Assembly (NCBI RefSeq): GCF_029626175.1
Contig: NZ_JARUBM010000002.1
Coordinates: forward strand, 1-64,000
DNA from: Micromonospora sp. WMMD1082
GTDB lineage: Bacteria; Actinomycetota; Actinomycetes; Mycobacteriales; Micromonosporaceae
Direction: 5' to 3'
DNA length: 64,000 nt
Shown in pieces: positions 11,573 through 20,115 of the stretch. The notes under the pieces are model-generated. The model had not been told where the DNA came from, searched no databases, and was given only the letters and a program-made list of their open reading frames with translations. Position 1 is the stretch's first letter; every line of letters starts with the position of its first letter. Both the position numbers and the translations under genes were made by a program.

Positions 11573-12859
11573 TCAGAAGGCGCCCTGAACACCGGCGTCC
11601 TTCACGAACTGCTCCCAGGCCTTGTCCTTGCTGGCCTGCCCGTTCTCGAACGACCGCAGGGCCGGCTCGAGCGCGTTCTCCTTCACCGCCTGGTGCTTCG
11701 GGCCCAGGTGCACCGGCTCGATCTTGCTGACGCTCTCGCCGAAGATCTTGCCGGTCGGCGCGTTGCTGAAGTACTCGTTGGTGTAGCTGAGGAACGCCTC
11801 GTTCTGCAGCGCCTCCAGGCTGGTGGGCAGCGGGCCCTTGAGCTTGAAGGCCTCCACCTGGCTGGTGGCGTTGGTCAGGAACTCGGCGAGCTTCGCCGCC
11901 TCCTTCTGGTGCGCGCTCTGCTCCGGCACGGCCAGCCAGGAGCCGCCCCAGTTGCCGCCGCCACCCGGCACGGCCGCCACGTCCCACTTGCCCTTGTTGG
12001 CCTCACCGGAGTTGTCCGCCACGATGCCGAGCATCCAGGACGGGCAGAAGGTCGCCGCGAAGGTGCCCTGCTTGAAACCGCCCGACCACTCGGGCGACCA
12101 GGTCGCCGTCTTGGCGGAGATGTCCGCCATCGAGGTCGCGGTCTCCCAGGCCGCCTTCACCGCGGGGCTGCTGTCCGCGATGATGTTGTTCTCCTTGTCG
12201 TAGAACAGGTCGCTGCCCTGCTGAAAGAGCACGCCGTTGGAGACGGCGGTGATCGAGTCGATGAAGTTCTTGCCGGTGGCCTGCTTGTACTTCTGGCCGG
12301 CCGCGTGGAAGCCGCTCCACTCCGGCCAGAGCGCCGACACCTCGTCCCGCTCGGTGGGCAGGCCGGCCGCCCCGAACAGGTCCTTGCGGTAGCAGACGGC
12401 GAGGCTGCCGACGTCGGTCGGCAGACCGATCAGCCGCCCGTCCGGCGCCTTGCCCAGCTCCCACTTCCAGGGGAGATACTCGGTGGAGTGGTCGTCGACC
12501 AGCGGAGTCAGGTCCACCCAGTTGCGCGGGTTGGCCTTGAACTCGTTGAGGATGCCCTCCTCCAGGGCGGTCACATCGGCCGCGCCCTTGCCGGTGGCCA
12601 GGTAGCGGACCAGCTTGGGCCGGTAGTCGCCGAGCTGGGCGGTCTTGCGCAGCTCGACCTTGATGCCGGTCTGCTGCTCGTACTGCTTGACGAGCTCGTC
12701 GTAGCCGAACTCGCCGAAGGTGTCGACGACGAGCTTGGCGGGCTTGCCGTCCGCGGTCGTCGTGTCGTCGTCGTTGCCGCAGGCCGCGAGAACACCGCTG
12801 GCGGTGACCGCGGCCAGGGCGATCGCCGCCATGCGGGTACGCCGCGTGGTGAGGCTCAT
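11573..12859 (-). CDS. cebE: Cello-oligosaccharide-binding lipoprotein
   Basis: 428 residues from ATG 12859, which has GAGGGG upstream. Lipoprotein signal with lipobox VLAAC (Cys27). The rest is an extracellular solute-binding protein of family 1: LVVDTFGEFGYDELVKQYEQQTGIKVELR at the start of the mature part and conserved YRKDLF and PTSLEAL regions. It captures cellobiose or longer cello-oligosaccharides for CebFG. The promoter is bracketed by two CebR-type operators, the strongest regulatory signal in the window. The frame stays open to TTG 13030, but that start would destroy the signal peptide. Confidence 0.92.
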   Translation of the reverse strand: MSLTTRRTRMAAIALAAVTASGVLAACGNDDDTTTADGKPAKLVVDTFGEFGYDELVKQYEQQTGIKVELRKTAQLGDYRPKLVRYLATGKGAADVTALEEGILNEFKANPRNWVDLTPLVDDHSTEYLPWKWELGKAPDGRLIGLPTDVGSLAVCYRKDLFGAAGLPTERDEVSALWPEWSGFHAAGQKYKQATGKNFIDSITAVSNGVLFQQGSDLFYDKENNIIADSSPAVKAAWETATSMADISAKTATWSPEWSGGFKQGTFAATFCPSWMLGIVADNSGEANKGKWDVAAVPGGGGNWGGSWLAVPEQSAHQKEAAKLAEFLTNATSQVEAFKLKGPLPTSLEALQNEAFLSYTNEYFSNAPTGKIFGESVSKIEPVHLGPKHQAVKENALEPALRSFENGQASKDKAWEQFVKDAGVQGAF

Positions 12860-12985
12860 CCTGACCCCTCTTTCGGTGGTGAGGCTTCGTTTACGTGTGG
12901 TGGGGGGTGCCGCAGCGCCTGCCGGCGTCGACTCGGACAGCCGGCGTCGGCGCCCCGGATGGCGGGAACTGTGATCCACGCCTCT

Positions 12986-12999
12986 TGGGAACGCTCCCA
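12986..12999 (-). promoter_or_regulatory. CebR-type operator, downstream copy at the cebE promoter
   Basis: Plus-strand TGGGAACGCTCCCA, one base off the TGGGAGCGCTCCCA palindrome. It lies immediately after the predicted cebE -10 box, over the expected transcription start. Confidence 0.85.
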
Positions 13000-13001
13000 T
13001 G

Positions 13002-13030
13002 AGATTGCCGGGAGGTGTCAGGAGTGTCAA
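13002..13030 (-). promoter_or_regulatory. Predicted cebE promoter between two operators
   Basis: Minus strand -35 TTGACA (13030-13025), 17-bp spacer, -10 CAATCT (13007-13002). It is bounded by operators at 13039-13052 and 12986-12999, so repressors would flank RNA polymerase on both sides. Confidence 0.6.
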
Positions 13031-13038
13031 TAGTCCGA

Positions 13039-13052
13039 TGGGAGCGATCCCA
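13039..13052 (-). promoter_or_regulatory. CebR-type operator, upstream copy at the cebE promoter
   Basis: TGGGAGCGATCCCA, one base off the CebR palindrome, located 8 bases before the predicted -35 box. Its centre is 53 bp from the downstream operator, about five helical turns, so the two sites face the same side of the DNA. Confidence 0.85.
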
Positions 13053-13131
13053 GATCGTTACCGCGAAAATGGTGTGAATGGCGCTGCACTGTGGAACGCG
13101 CGGCCCGAGACCGGGTGCGTATGGCTCAGGG

Positions 13132-13677
13132 TCAGCAGAAACGGCGCAGCAGCGTGTCGGCCCGGCCGGGGTCGAAGGCCGCGGGATCGAACCCGGCGCC
13201 CACCCAGTCCCGCATCGACCGGTGCTCCGGATGGCTCGGGTCGGCCAGCGCGGCGAGCAGCACCCGGTAGCCCTGCGGCCCACCGACGCCCTCCGGCGGG
13301 CAGGCCCTCTCCCCGTCGAGGCAGCTCGGGTAGCGCTCGTCGGCCTCGGCGGTGAAGGCATCCTCCACCAGCAGGTCGTGCTCCCACCAGTCGCCGAAGT
13401 CGTAGGTGTAGTGCCACCGGCTTCCCTTGCCGACCACCGCGTCCAGCCGGACGTCCAGTTCGTCGTGCAGGGCCAGCTCACCGTCGGGGTCGGGTTCGCC
13501 GTACTGCACGCCGTCGATCTCGAACGAGTGCAGGTGACAGTCGCGCCAGCCCATCGCGTGCTGCACCACCCGGTGCACCCGATCCAGGGTGTAACCGCCC
13601 GGGATCAGGACCCGGCGCCAGATCGCGGGCCGTATCCCGGACAGGGACATCCTCAGCTGGAAGATCTGACGCGACAT
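13132..13677 (-). CDS. Plasmid pRiA4b ORF-3-like family protein
   Basis: 181 residues from ATG 13677, which has GGGAGGA about 10 bases upstream; an in-frame ATG at 13701 is possible. Family hallmarks: FQLRMSLSGIRPAIWRRVLIPG, TLDRVHRVVQHAMGWRDCHLHSFEIDG, YDFGDWWEHDLLVED and YPSCLDGERACPPEGVGGPQGY. The family is widespread, sometimes found as a passenger of mobile elements, and has no established function; the conserved Cys and His residues could bind metal. There is no other sign of a mobile element here. Confidence 0.85.
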   Translation of the reverse strand: MSRQIFQLRMSLSGIRPAIWRRVLIPGGYTLDRVHRVVQHAMGWRDCHLHSFEIDGVQYGEPDPDGELALHDELDVRLDAVVGKGSRWHYTYDFGDWWEHDLLVEDAFTAEADERYPSCLDGERACPPEGVGGPQGYRVLLAALADPSHPEHRSMRDWVGAGFDPAAFDPGRADTLLRRFC

Positions 13678-13700
13678 GGGTGTCCCATCCTCCCTCGGCA

Positions 13701-13706
13701 TAGGCT
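13701..13706 (+). promoter_or_regulatory. -10 box TAGGCT of a probable leaderless transcript
   Basis: TAGGCT is followed by exactly six bases and then the ATG of the 39-residue gene at 13713, so transcription would begin at the start codon. Confidence 0.5.
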
Positions 13707-13712
13707 GCGAGC

Positions 13713-13832
13713 ATGATCTGCCGAGCGTGCCGGGCGCGGCGGCACGACGACTGCCCGGGCCGGAACTGGTGCGACTGTCAGCACCGTACCCCCCGACCCA
13801 CCCCTCCGGTCACCGGTCCGGCCAGCGAATGA
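13713..13832 (+). CDS. 39-residue cysteine-rich protein coupled to the RibD-type reductase gene
   Basis: Short frame ATG 13713 to TGA 13832. The protein begins MICRACRARRHDDCPGRNWC and continues DCQHRT, with cysteines at 3, 6, 14, 20 and 22 plus two histidines, then a Pro-rich tail. CxxC spacing suggests metal binding. Its stop overlaps the next start as ATGA, so it is translated with the reductase gene. A -10 box lies six bases before ATG. No function is known to me; the strongly non-random Cys/His pattern and the coupling argue that it is real. Confidence 0.65.
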   Translation: MICRACRARRHDDCPGRNWCDCQHRTPRPTPPVTGPASE

Positions 13833-14575
13833 GCGTCGGGCTTCCGATTTCCCTACTCTGGCCGGACCCGTCACCTCAGCCGGTCGACGACGACACGCTC
13901 ACCACCCTCTACGGTCGCGCGGAGCTGCCACACCTGCGGATGAACTTCGTGACCAGTGTCGACGGCGCGGTCAGCGTCGACGGCTACTCCGCCGGGCTGT
14001 CCGGCCCGCCCGACAAGCGGGTCTTCGGGCTGCTGCGGATGCTCTGCGACGCGCTCCTCGTGGCCGCCGGCACGCTGCGCCACGAGGGCTACCGGGCGGT
14101 CCGACTCGACGAGCGACGCCGGGCCTGGCGACGCGCGCACGGGCTGGCCGAGTATCCGACGCTCGTGGTGGTCTCCGGCACCGCACACCTCGACCCGACC
14201 CAGGCGGCCTTCGCCGACGCGCCGGTACGCCCCGTGGTGCTCACCCGCGACGACGCGCCCGCGCCGCCCGGGCTGGCGGCCGTGGCCGACCTGGTGCGCT
14301 GCGGCGACGGCCGGGTGGACCTCGCCACCGGCCTCGCCGAGCTGCGCCGCCGCGGGCTCGCCCAGGTGCTCTGCGAGGGCGGCCCGCGACTGTTCGGCAC
14401 GCTCACCGCCGCCGACCTCGTCGACGAGGTGTGCCTCTCGGTCGCCCCGCTGCTCGCCGGTGCCGGCCCCGACCGGATCACCGCCGGCGACCCGAGCCCG
14501 CCCCGTGGCCTGCCGCTGCGTCACGTCCTGCTCGCCGGCGACGGCACCCTGCTGCTGCGCTACGCCCGGCGCTGA
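13829..14575 (+). CDS. RibD C-terminal-domain reductase (dihydrofolate-reductase-like, pyrimidine reductase family)
   Basis: 248 residues from ATG 13829. Contains the RibD_C fold: LRMNFVTSVDGAVSVDGYSAGLSGPPDKRVFGLLRMLCDALLVAAGTLRHEGY, with the substrate/NADPH loop AGTLRHEGY, then LCEGGPRLFGTL with the family's EGG motif. Relatives reduce the ribosylamino-pyrimidine of riboflavin synthesis or related deazaflavin intermediates with NADPH. There is no deaminase domain and no other rib gene nearby, so the substrate is uncertain. Translation is coupled to the upstream 39-residue protein. Confidence 0.85.
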   Translation: MSVGLPISLLWPDPSPQPVDDDTLTTLYGRAELPHLRMNFVTSVDGAVSVDGYSAGLSGPPDKRVFGLLRMLCDALLVAAGTLRHEGYRAVRLDERRRAWRRAHGLAEYPTLVVVSGTAHLDPTQAAFADAPVRPVVLTRDDAPAPPGLAAVADLVRCGDGRVDLATGLAELRRRGLAQVLCEGGPRLFGTLTAADLVDEVCLSVAPLLAGAGPDRITAGDPSPPRGLPLRHVLLAGDGTLLLRYARR

Positions 14576-14719
14576 CGACGCGGCCCGCGCCGACCGTGCG
14601 GCCCGCGCCGCGAGCGCAGCCCGGGTTGGCGATGCCGCCGAGTTGACCGAATCCAACGCCTGACCGCAGGTCAGCTCATTACCGTGGACCGGGATCGGTA
14701 GCTGCCGGAGGGCGGGGCG

Positions 14720-17002
14720 TTGGCGCACGAGGTGGTCGAGCTACGGATCCACGGGGTCTCCGGCGCCTCCGCCGAGGCGCTGCTGGACCACCCGGTCGTG
14801 ATCCGGGTCGCCGGCGACGACAACGCGGGCTTCTACCGGCCCCGGCCCGGCTTCGGGATCAGCGACCGGCCGCAGGCGTTGCGGGTGGAGGCGTACCGCT
14901 GGGGCGCGCTGACCGCCGGCGGTGCCGTGCGTACCCTGTCGCTGCTCTTCCTGTTGCCGTTCATGCTGGTCAACCTCGCCGTCTGGACGCGGCCGGCGAC
15001 CGGCGGGGCGGGTGGGCTGGTCGGCCCGATCTGCCGGCTGCTCGCCGCCACCCTGACCGCCGCGTTCGTGCTCTCCTTCGTGGGCGTGACGATCGACATC
15101 ATCGGCTGGCAGTGCGTTCCCTACCAGCCCTGCCTGGCGGGGCGCGGATACCTCTCCTGGCTCTCCGACCTGCCCCTCGGGCCTCGCCTGGCGCTGCTCG
15201 CGCTGGTGCCGGTCGCCGCGCTGCGGCTGCTCTGGTGGCTCGGCGAGCGGTCCGCGCGGGCCTTCGAGGCGTTCCCGGCCGCGCACGGGCAGGACCGCAC
15301 CAGCGGCGGAGAGGACCGCGTCGACACCCCGGGGTTCTGGAACGACGCGCTGGTGGTGCACCGGTTACGCGCCATCCACGTCGCGGTCGGGCTCGGCGTG
15401 CTCGACGCGAGCCTGCTCGGTACGCTGATCTACGTCTATCCCACGCCGGTCGCCTACCTTCTCTTCGGCGCGGCCTGGGTGCTGCTGGCGGCCTGCGCCG
15501 TCCTGCTCTGCTGGCCCGCCCGGACCGCGCCGGACGGCCCGGGCCGGGGGCCGGTGGACCTGCGCGGCATCCGGCCGCTGCGGGTGGCCGCCACCGTGGT
15601 CACCCTGCTGACCCTCGCCTACAGCGCGGTGCCGCTGGAGCCGGAGCCGCCGCACGGGCAACTGCCCGGATACCAGGGAGCGGTGGCCGGACTGGTCGCC
15701 GTCCAGGCCGCCCTGCTCGTCGCGCTCGTCGGGGCCGTCCTGCACCAGCGCCGACGCAGCCCGACCGCGGGCACGTCGTGGCTGGGCGGGCTCGCCGCGC
15801 CGATCTTCGCCGCCATGGCGGTCGCCGCCTCGTACGGGTTCGCCGCGGCGCTCGTCTACCGGATCGCCGACCTGCTCGACCGGGGAGAGATCCCGAACCC
15901 GGCCCGGCCCGACCACCCCGGCGCGCCGCCGCTGGAGCCACCGGTCTCCTACCGCTGGGCGGCGCTGGCCGGGCTGGTAACGGTCCTGGTCGTCGCCGCG
16001 ACGGTGCTCTGGCGGATCGCGGTGACCCGGCGTCGGCGGCGCCGGATGGCCGAGGGGATCGTCCGGCGCGACTTTCCCGACCCGCCGCCGGAGGCCCTGT
16101 CCCGGCGCGTCGACGTCCGGGAGATCGTGGCCCGGGCCGCGATCGCCGAACACCTGGGACCGGTCTTCACCGTGTTCCTGGTGCTGTCGGTGCTCGGCGT
16201 CGCCACCGTGGCGCTGGACCTGATCGGCATCGGGCCGTCGGAGCTGGCCCGGCGACTGACCGGCAGCGACGGCACGACGACCACCCGGGTGGCGCTGCTG
16301 ACCGACGTCGGCATGTACGTCATCGGTCTGGTCGCGCTCGGGATCATCGTGCTCGGGCTGTTCTCCTACCGGTCGGACGAGACCCGGCGCACCGTGGCGG
16401 TGATCTGGGACCTGGGCACCTTCTGGCCGCGTACGGTGCACCCGTTCGCGCCGCCCTGCTACGCGGAGCGGGCGGTGCCGGAACTCGCCAAGCGGATCAC
16501 CGCACTGGCCCGCCGGGGCGGGGTGATCCTCTCCGGGCACAGTCACGGCTCGGTCCTCGCCGCCGCCACCCTGCTCCAGTTGCCGGCCGAGGTGCTGCCC
16601 CGAGTGGCACTGCTGACCCACGGCAGCCCGCTGCACCGGGTGTACGCGCGGCTCTGCCCGGCCTTCTTCGGCGATCCGACCCTGCACGAGGTGGGCGAGC
16701 GGATCGGCTGGCGGTGGGTGAACCTGTGGCGGGACACCGACTCGGTCGGCGGCCCTCTTTTCTCGCCGCACCGCCCGGGAGAGTCGCCACGGGTCGGGGG
16801 GCCGGCCGGCACGGTCGACCGGCGGCTGGTCGACCCGCGCGGCATCACCGTGCCACCCGACGACACGGTCCCGCCGCCGATCAACCGGCACTGGCCGTAC
16901 CACACCGACGAGGCGTACGAGGCGGCGGTTCGCGAGCTGGTGGGGCGGCTCGAACTGACCACCGGAGGCGGGCGGGCACCGACCGCGCCGGGCGGCGCCT
17001 GA
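14720..17002 (+). CDS. Large membrane protein with a C-terminal lipase-like serine motif
   Basis: 760 residues from TTG 14720 (GGAGGG about 7 bases upstream). An N-terminal cytoplasmic stretch begins VVELRIHGVSGASAEALLDHP. About nine or ten hydrophobic helices follow, from LLFLLPFMLVNLAVW near residue 75 to YVIGLVALGIIVLGLFSY near 540. The C-terminal 200 residues are soluble and contain GGVILSGHSHGSVLAAATLLQLP, a GxSxG nucleophile elbow at about residue 605-618, then TLLTHGSPL-type sequence, as in alpha/beta hydrolases. The N-terminal HGVSG and the GHSHG suggest that both ends form one hydrolase fold interrupted by the membrane part. Substrate unknown; a lipid or lipid-linked substrate would fit. 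Confidence 0.75.
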   Translation: MAHEVVELRIHGVSGASAEALLDHPVVIRVAGDDNAGFYRPRPGFGISDRPQALRVEAYRWGALTAGGAVRTLSLLFLLPFMLVNLAVWTRPATGGAGGLVGPICRLLAATLTAAFVLSFVGVTIDIIGWQCVPYQPCLAGRGYLSWLSDLPLGPRLALLALVPVAALRLLWWLGERSARAFEAFPAAHGQDRTSGGEDRVDTPGFWNDALVVHRLRAIHVAVGLGVLDASLLGTLIYVYPTPVAYLLFGAAWVLLAACAVLLCWPARTAPDGPGRGPVDLRGIRPLRVAATVVTLLTLAYSAVPLEPEPPHGQLPGYQGAVAGLVAVQAALLVALVGAVLHQRRRSPTAGTSWLGGLAAPIFAAMAVAASYGFAAALVYRIADLLDRGEIPNPARPDHPGAPPLEPPVSYRWAALAGLVTVLVVAATVLWRIAVTRRRRRRMAEGIVRRDFPDPPPEALSRRVDVREIVARAAIAEHLGPVFTVFLVLSVLGVATVALDLIGIGPSELARRLTGSDGTTTTRVALLTDVGMYVIGLVALGIIVLGLFSYRSDETRRTVAVIWDLGTFWPRTVHPFAPPCYAERAVPELAKRITALARRGGVILSGHSHGSVLAAATLLQLPAEVLPRVALLTHGSPLHRVYARLCPAFFGDPTLHEVGERIGWRWVNLWRDTDSVGGPLFSPHRPGESPRVGGPAGTVDRRLVDPRGITVPPDDTVPPPINRHWPYHTDEAYEAAVRELVGRLELTTGGGRAPTAPGGA

Positions 17003-17178
17003 GCGGGCCCGCGACGCGTCGGCGACGATCACGACCCGTCAGGGTGCCGTCGCCGTACGGGGTCGACGCGAGACCGTGGCGTGGTCTGCGCCGCGTCGCG
17101 TGGCGGCCTGTCGTACTCCTCCGGCAGGATGCAGGGCGTGTGTGCCGACCGCGACGACGAGCCGACCGGAGCTGCCCG

Positions 17179-18954
17179 ATGACTGACCAGGGGCTGAACA
17201 GCCCGGGCGAGGGGTTGGCCGGCCCGGGCCAGGGGGTGGGCCGGGTGCTGGGCACCGCCGACGCCACTCCCCTGCAGTTCTGGACGGCGGTCTCCCCCGG
17301 CAGCTACCTGCAACTCGACGACGTGGTGGTGACCCGCCGCGACCTGCCCGACCGGGAGCCGGTGACCATCGCCGGGGTGGTCACCCAGGTCCGGGCGCGG
17401 CACGAGGGCGCGCAGTTCGACTCCGACGTCTTCGCCATCGCCGACGGCACGCTGCCGGCGCAGGTGCAGGAGGCCGCCGAGATCACCACCACCCGGGTCG
17501 ATCCGGAGTTCTACGTGCCGCCACAGCCCGGCGCGGTGGTGCACCGGGCGGAGGGCGACGCCCGCGCCCGGGCGCTGCACTTCGACCGGATGGAACGGCG
17601 GATCCCGATGGGCACCGGGCGCGACGGGGTTCCGGTCTACCTCAACGCCGACTTCCTCGACGGCACCCGGGGCGCCCACGTGTCGATCTCCGGCATCTCT
17701 GGGGTGGCCACCAAGACCAGCTTCGCCACCTTCCTGCTCTACTCGGTGTTCCGCTCGGGACAGCTCGGCGGTGACGCGGTCAACGCGAAGGCGCTGATCT
17801 TCAACGTCAAGGGCGAGGATCTCCTCTTCCTCGACCACCCGAACGCCCGGCTGGACGATCCCACCCGCGCGGCGTACGCCCGGCTCGGTCTGGTCGCCGA
17901 CGCCTTCCCCGACGTGCGGGTCTACGCCCCGCCCCGGGTCGGCGACTCCTCCGGCACGCCGGACGTGAGCAGCCGGTTGACCGGGGTGGACAGCTTCTAC
18001 TGGACGCTCAGCGAGTTCTGCGCCGACCGCCTCCTGCCGTACGTCTTCGCGGACGCCGACGACGAGCGCCAGCAGTACACGATGGTGGTCCACTCGGTCG
18101 CCGCGCACCTGGCCCGTTACGCCCAGCCCGCCGACGGCGGGGTGAGCATCGACGGGGTGCGGCTCGGCACCTACGCCGACCTGGTCGACCACGTCGTCGA
18201 GCAGCTCAGCGACGACGAGACCCGCGGTGACTGGGCGGGCAGCGCCGTCGGCCTGGGCACGGTCAACGCCTTCGCCCGCCGGCTGATCGGCAGCAAGCGG
18301 GACCTGTCCCGCTTGATCCGCGGCGATCTGGCCAGCCGGCGTCCACACTCGATCAACACCGCCGAGTCCGCTCAGGTCACCGTCGTCGACCTGCACAACC
18401 TGCCGGATCGCGCGCAGCGCTTCGTGGTCGGCGTGACGCTCAAGAGCGAGTTCGAGCGCAAGGAGAAGGCCGGCTCCGCCAAGCCGCTGCTCTTCGTCGT
18501 GCTCGACGAGCTGAACAAGTACGCCCCCCGGGAGGGCTCCTCGCCGATCAAGGAGGTGCTGCTCGACATCGCCGAGCGGGGCCGCTCGCTCGGCGTGATC
18601 CTGATCGGCGCGCAACAGACCGCCAGCGAGGTGGAGCGGCGCATCGTGACGAACTCGGCCGTCCGGGTGGTGGGCCGGCTCGACCCGGCCGAGGCGTCCC
18701 GCCCGGAATACGGCTTCCTCCCCCCGGCACAGCGGCAGCGGGCGCTGCTGGCCAAGCCGGGCACCATGTTCGTCAACCAGCCCGACATCCCCGTACCGCT
18801 CTGCCTGGAGTTTCCCTTCCCGGCCTGGGCCACCCGGGTCTCCGAGGCGGGGGCCGCGCCGTCGCAGACCCTCCGTTCGATCACCCAGTCCGCCGACCCG
18901 TTCGCGGTGGTCGGGTCCGGCGGCGGCACGGCCGACGACGACATCCCGTTCTGA
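17179..18954 (+). CDS. herA: HerA-like hexameric ATPase / DNA translocase (DUF87)
   Basis: 591 residues. Starts with a HAS-barrel-like region (about 40-125, YLQLDDVVVTRRDLPDREPVTIAGVV), as in archaeal HerA, followed by the ATPase core. The P-loop position reads SGISGVATKTS (about 171-181): the Lys-Thr is kept but the Gly normally before Lys is Thr. Walker B is LLFVVLDELNKYAPREG (about 435-450), and LIGAQQTASEVERRI is the sensor region that follows. HerA works with the nuclease NurA and with Mre11-Rad50 in DNA-end resection. Here sbcD starts 12 bases downstream and sbcC and a NurA-like gene follow, the same order as the archaeal operon. I infer a cytoplasmic DNA-end processing motor. ATG 17179 was preferred because the domain begins there; the frame extends upstream through another gene's region. 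Confidence 0.85.
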   Translation: MTDQGLNSPGEGLAGPGQGVGRVLGTADATPLQFWTAVSPGSYLQLDDVVVTRRDLPDREPVTIAGVVTQVRARHEGAQFDSDVFAIADGTLPAQVQEAAEITTTRVDPEFYVPPQPGAVVHRAEGDARARALHFDRMERRIPMGTGRDGVPVYLNADFLDGTRGAHVSISGISGVATKTSFATFLLYSVFRSGQLGGDAVNAKALIFNVKGEDLLFLDHPNARLDDPTRAAYARLGLVADAFPDVRVYAPPRVGDSSGTPDVSSRLTGVDSFYWTLSEFCADRLLPYVFADADDERQQYTMVVHSVAAHLARYAQPADGGVSIDGVRLGTYADLVDHVVEQLSDDETRGDWAGSAVGLGTVNAFARRLIGSKRDLSRLIRGDLASRRPHSINTAESAQVTVVDLHNLPDRAQRFVVGVTLKSEFERKEKAGSAKPLLFVVLDELNKYAPREGSSPIKEVLLDIAERGRSLGVILIGAQQTASEVERRIVTNSAVRVVGRLDPAEASRPEYGFLPPAQRQRALLAKPGTMFVNQPDIPVPLCLEFPFPAWATRVSEAGAAPSQTLRSITQSADPFAVVGSGGGTADDDIPF

Positions 18955-18966
18955 GAGGCTGGCACT

Positions 18967-20115
18967 GTGAAGATCCTGCACACCTCCGACTGGCACGTGG
19001 GCAAGGTCCTCAAGGGCCAGTCCCGGGCCGAGGAGCACAAGCAGGTTCTGGCCGGCGTCATCGACATCGCCCGGCGGGAACGGCCCGACCTGGTCGTCAT
19101 CGCCGGCGACCTCTACGACACCGCCGCGCCGACCCCGGAGGCGACCCGCCTGGTCACCCGGGCGCTGACCGCGCTGCGGCGCACCGGCGCGGACGTGGTG
19201 GCCATCGGCGGCAACCACGACAACGGCCCGGCCCTGGACGCGCTGCGGCCGTGGGCGGAGGCCGCCGGCATCACCCTGCGCGGCGGCGTGCGGGAGGACC
19301 CGGCCGAGCACGTCATCGACGGCACCACCGCTGGCGGGGAGCGTTGGCGACTGGCCGCGCTGCCGTTCCTGTCCCAGCGGTACGCCGTCCGCGCGGTGGA
19401 GATGTACGCACTGACCGCCGCCGAGACCAACCAGACGTACGCCGACCACCTGGGCCGCATCCTCACCCGGCTGACCGAGGGCTTCACCGAGCCCGACCGG
19501 GTGCACCTGGTCACCGCCCACCTGACCGTGGTCGGCGCGGCCACCGGCGGCGGCGAGCGGGACGCGCACACCATCATGGGGTACGCCGTGCCCGCCTCGG
19601 TCTTCCCCGGCACCGCGCACTACGTGGCGCTGGGCCACCTGCACCGCGCCCAGCGGGTGCAGGGGCCGTGCCCGATCCGCTACAGCGGAGCACCCCTCGC
19701 GGTGGACTTCGGCGAGCAGGAGAACGTCCCGTCGGTGACCCTGGTCGAGGTCACCGCGACGACGGCGGCGCAGGTCCGCGAGGAGCCGGTGACCGCCGCG
19801 ACCACCCTGCGCACGGTGCGCGGCACGCTCGCCCAGCTCGCCGAGGTCACTCCGCCGGAGGGTTGGCTGCGGGTGTTCGTCCGCGAGCAGCCCCGGGCCG
19901 GGCTGCGCGAGGAGGTGCAGCAGTTGCTCCCCCGCGCGCTGGAGATCCGGATCGACCCGGAGCTGGTCCCGGCTCCCGGCAGCGGCACCCGGGTCGCCCA
20001 GCGCTCCGGTCGCTCGCCCCGGCAGCTGTTCGGCGACTACCTGGACAGCCGGGGCCACGCCGACGAGGGCGTCCGGGAACTCTTCGACGAGCTGCTCGAG
20101 GAGATTGATCACTGA
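18967..20115 (+). CDS. sbcD: Exonuclease subunit SbcD (Mre11 family)
   Basis: 382 residues. Metal-dependent phosphoesterase that, with SbcC, trims and opens DNA ends and hairpins. All Mre11 motifs are visible: HTSDWHVGK (Asp8, His10), AGDLYD (Asp49), GGNHD (Asn84-His85), VTAHLTV and GHLHRAQ. The C-terminal part (from about 290) is the capping and SbcC-binding region, ending LLEEIDH. Follows herA closely and overlaps the sbcC start as TGATG. Part of the five-gene herA-sbcD-sbcC-nurA operon. Confidence 0.95.
   Translation: MKILHTSDWHVGKVLKGQSRAEEHKQVLAGVIDIARRERPDLVVIAGDLYDTAAPTPEATRLVTRALTALRRTGADVVAIGGNHDNGPALDALRPWAEAAGITLRGGVREDPAEHVIDGTTAGGERWRLAALPFLSQRYAVRAVEMYALTAAETNQTYADHLGRILTRLTEGFTEPDRVHLVTAHLTVVGAATGGGERDAHTIMGYAVPASVFPGTAHYVALGHLHRAQRVQGPCPIRYSGAPLAVDFGEQENVPSVTLVEVTATTAAQVREEPVTAATTLRTVRGTLAQLAEVTPPEGWLRVFVREQPRAGLREEVQQLLPRALEIRIDPELVPAPGSGTRVAQRSGRSPRQLFGDYLDSRGHADEGVRELFDELLEEIDH

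Noticed and set aside
13132..13677. Mobile-element label for the pRiA4b ORF-3-like protein
   Set aside because: The family name derives from plasmid and transposon passengers, but there are no terminal inverted repeats, transposase or target duplication here.
15112..17178. N-terminal extension of the HerA-like protein through the same open frame
   Set aside because: The upstream part is low-complexity Arg/Gly/Ala text overlapping the membrane-protein gene in another frame; the domain begins near ATG 17179.
17029..20112. Long minus-strand frame (over 1,000 codons) opposite herA and sbcD
   Set aside because: Low-complexity Arg/Gly/Val/Asp text, no start context, and lies fully opposite well-supported genes. 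It is a GC-codon shadow, as are the similar long frames opposite sbcC, fadB and the membrane proteins.
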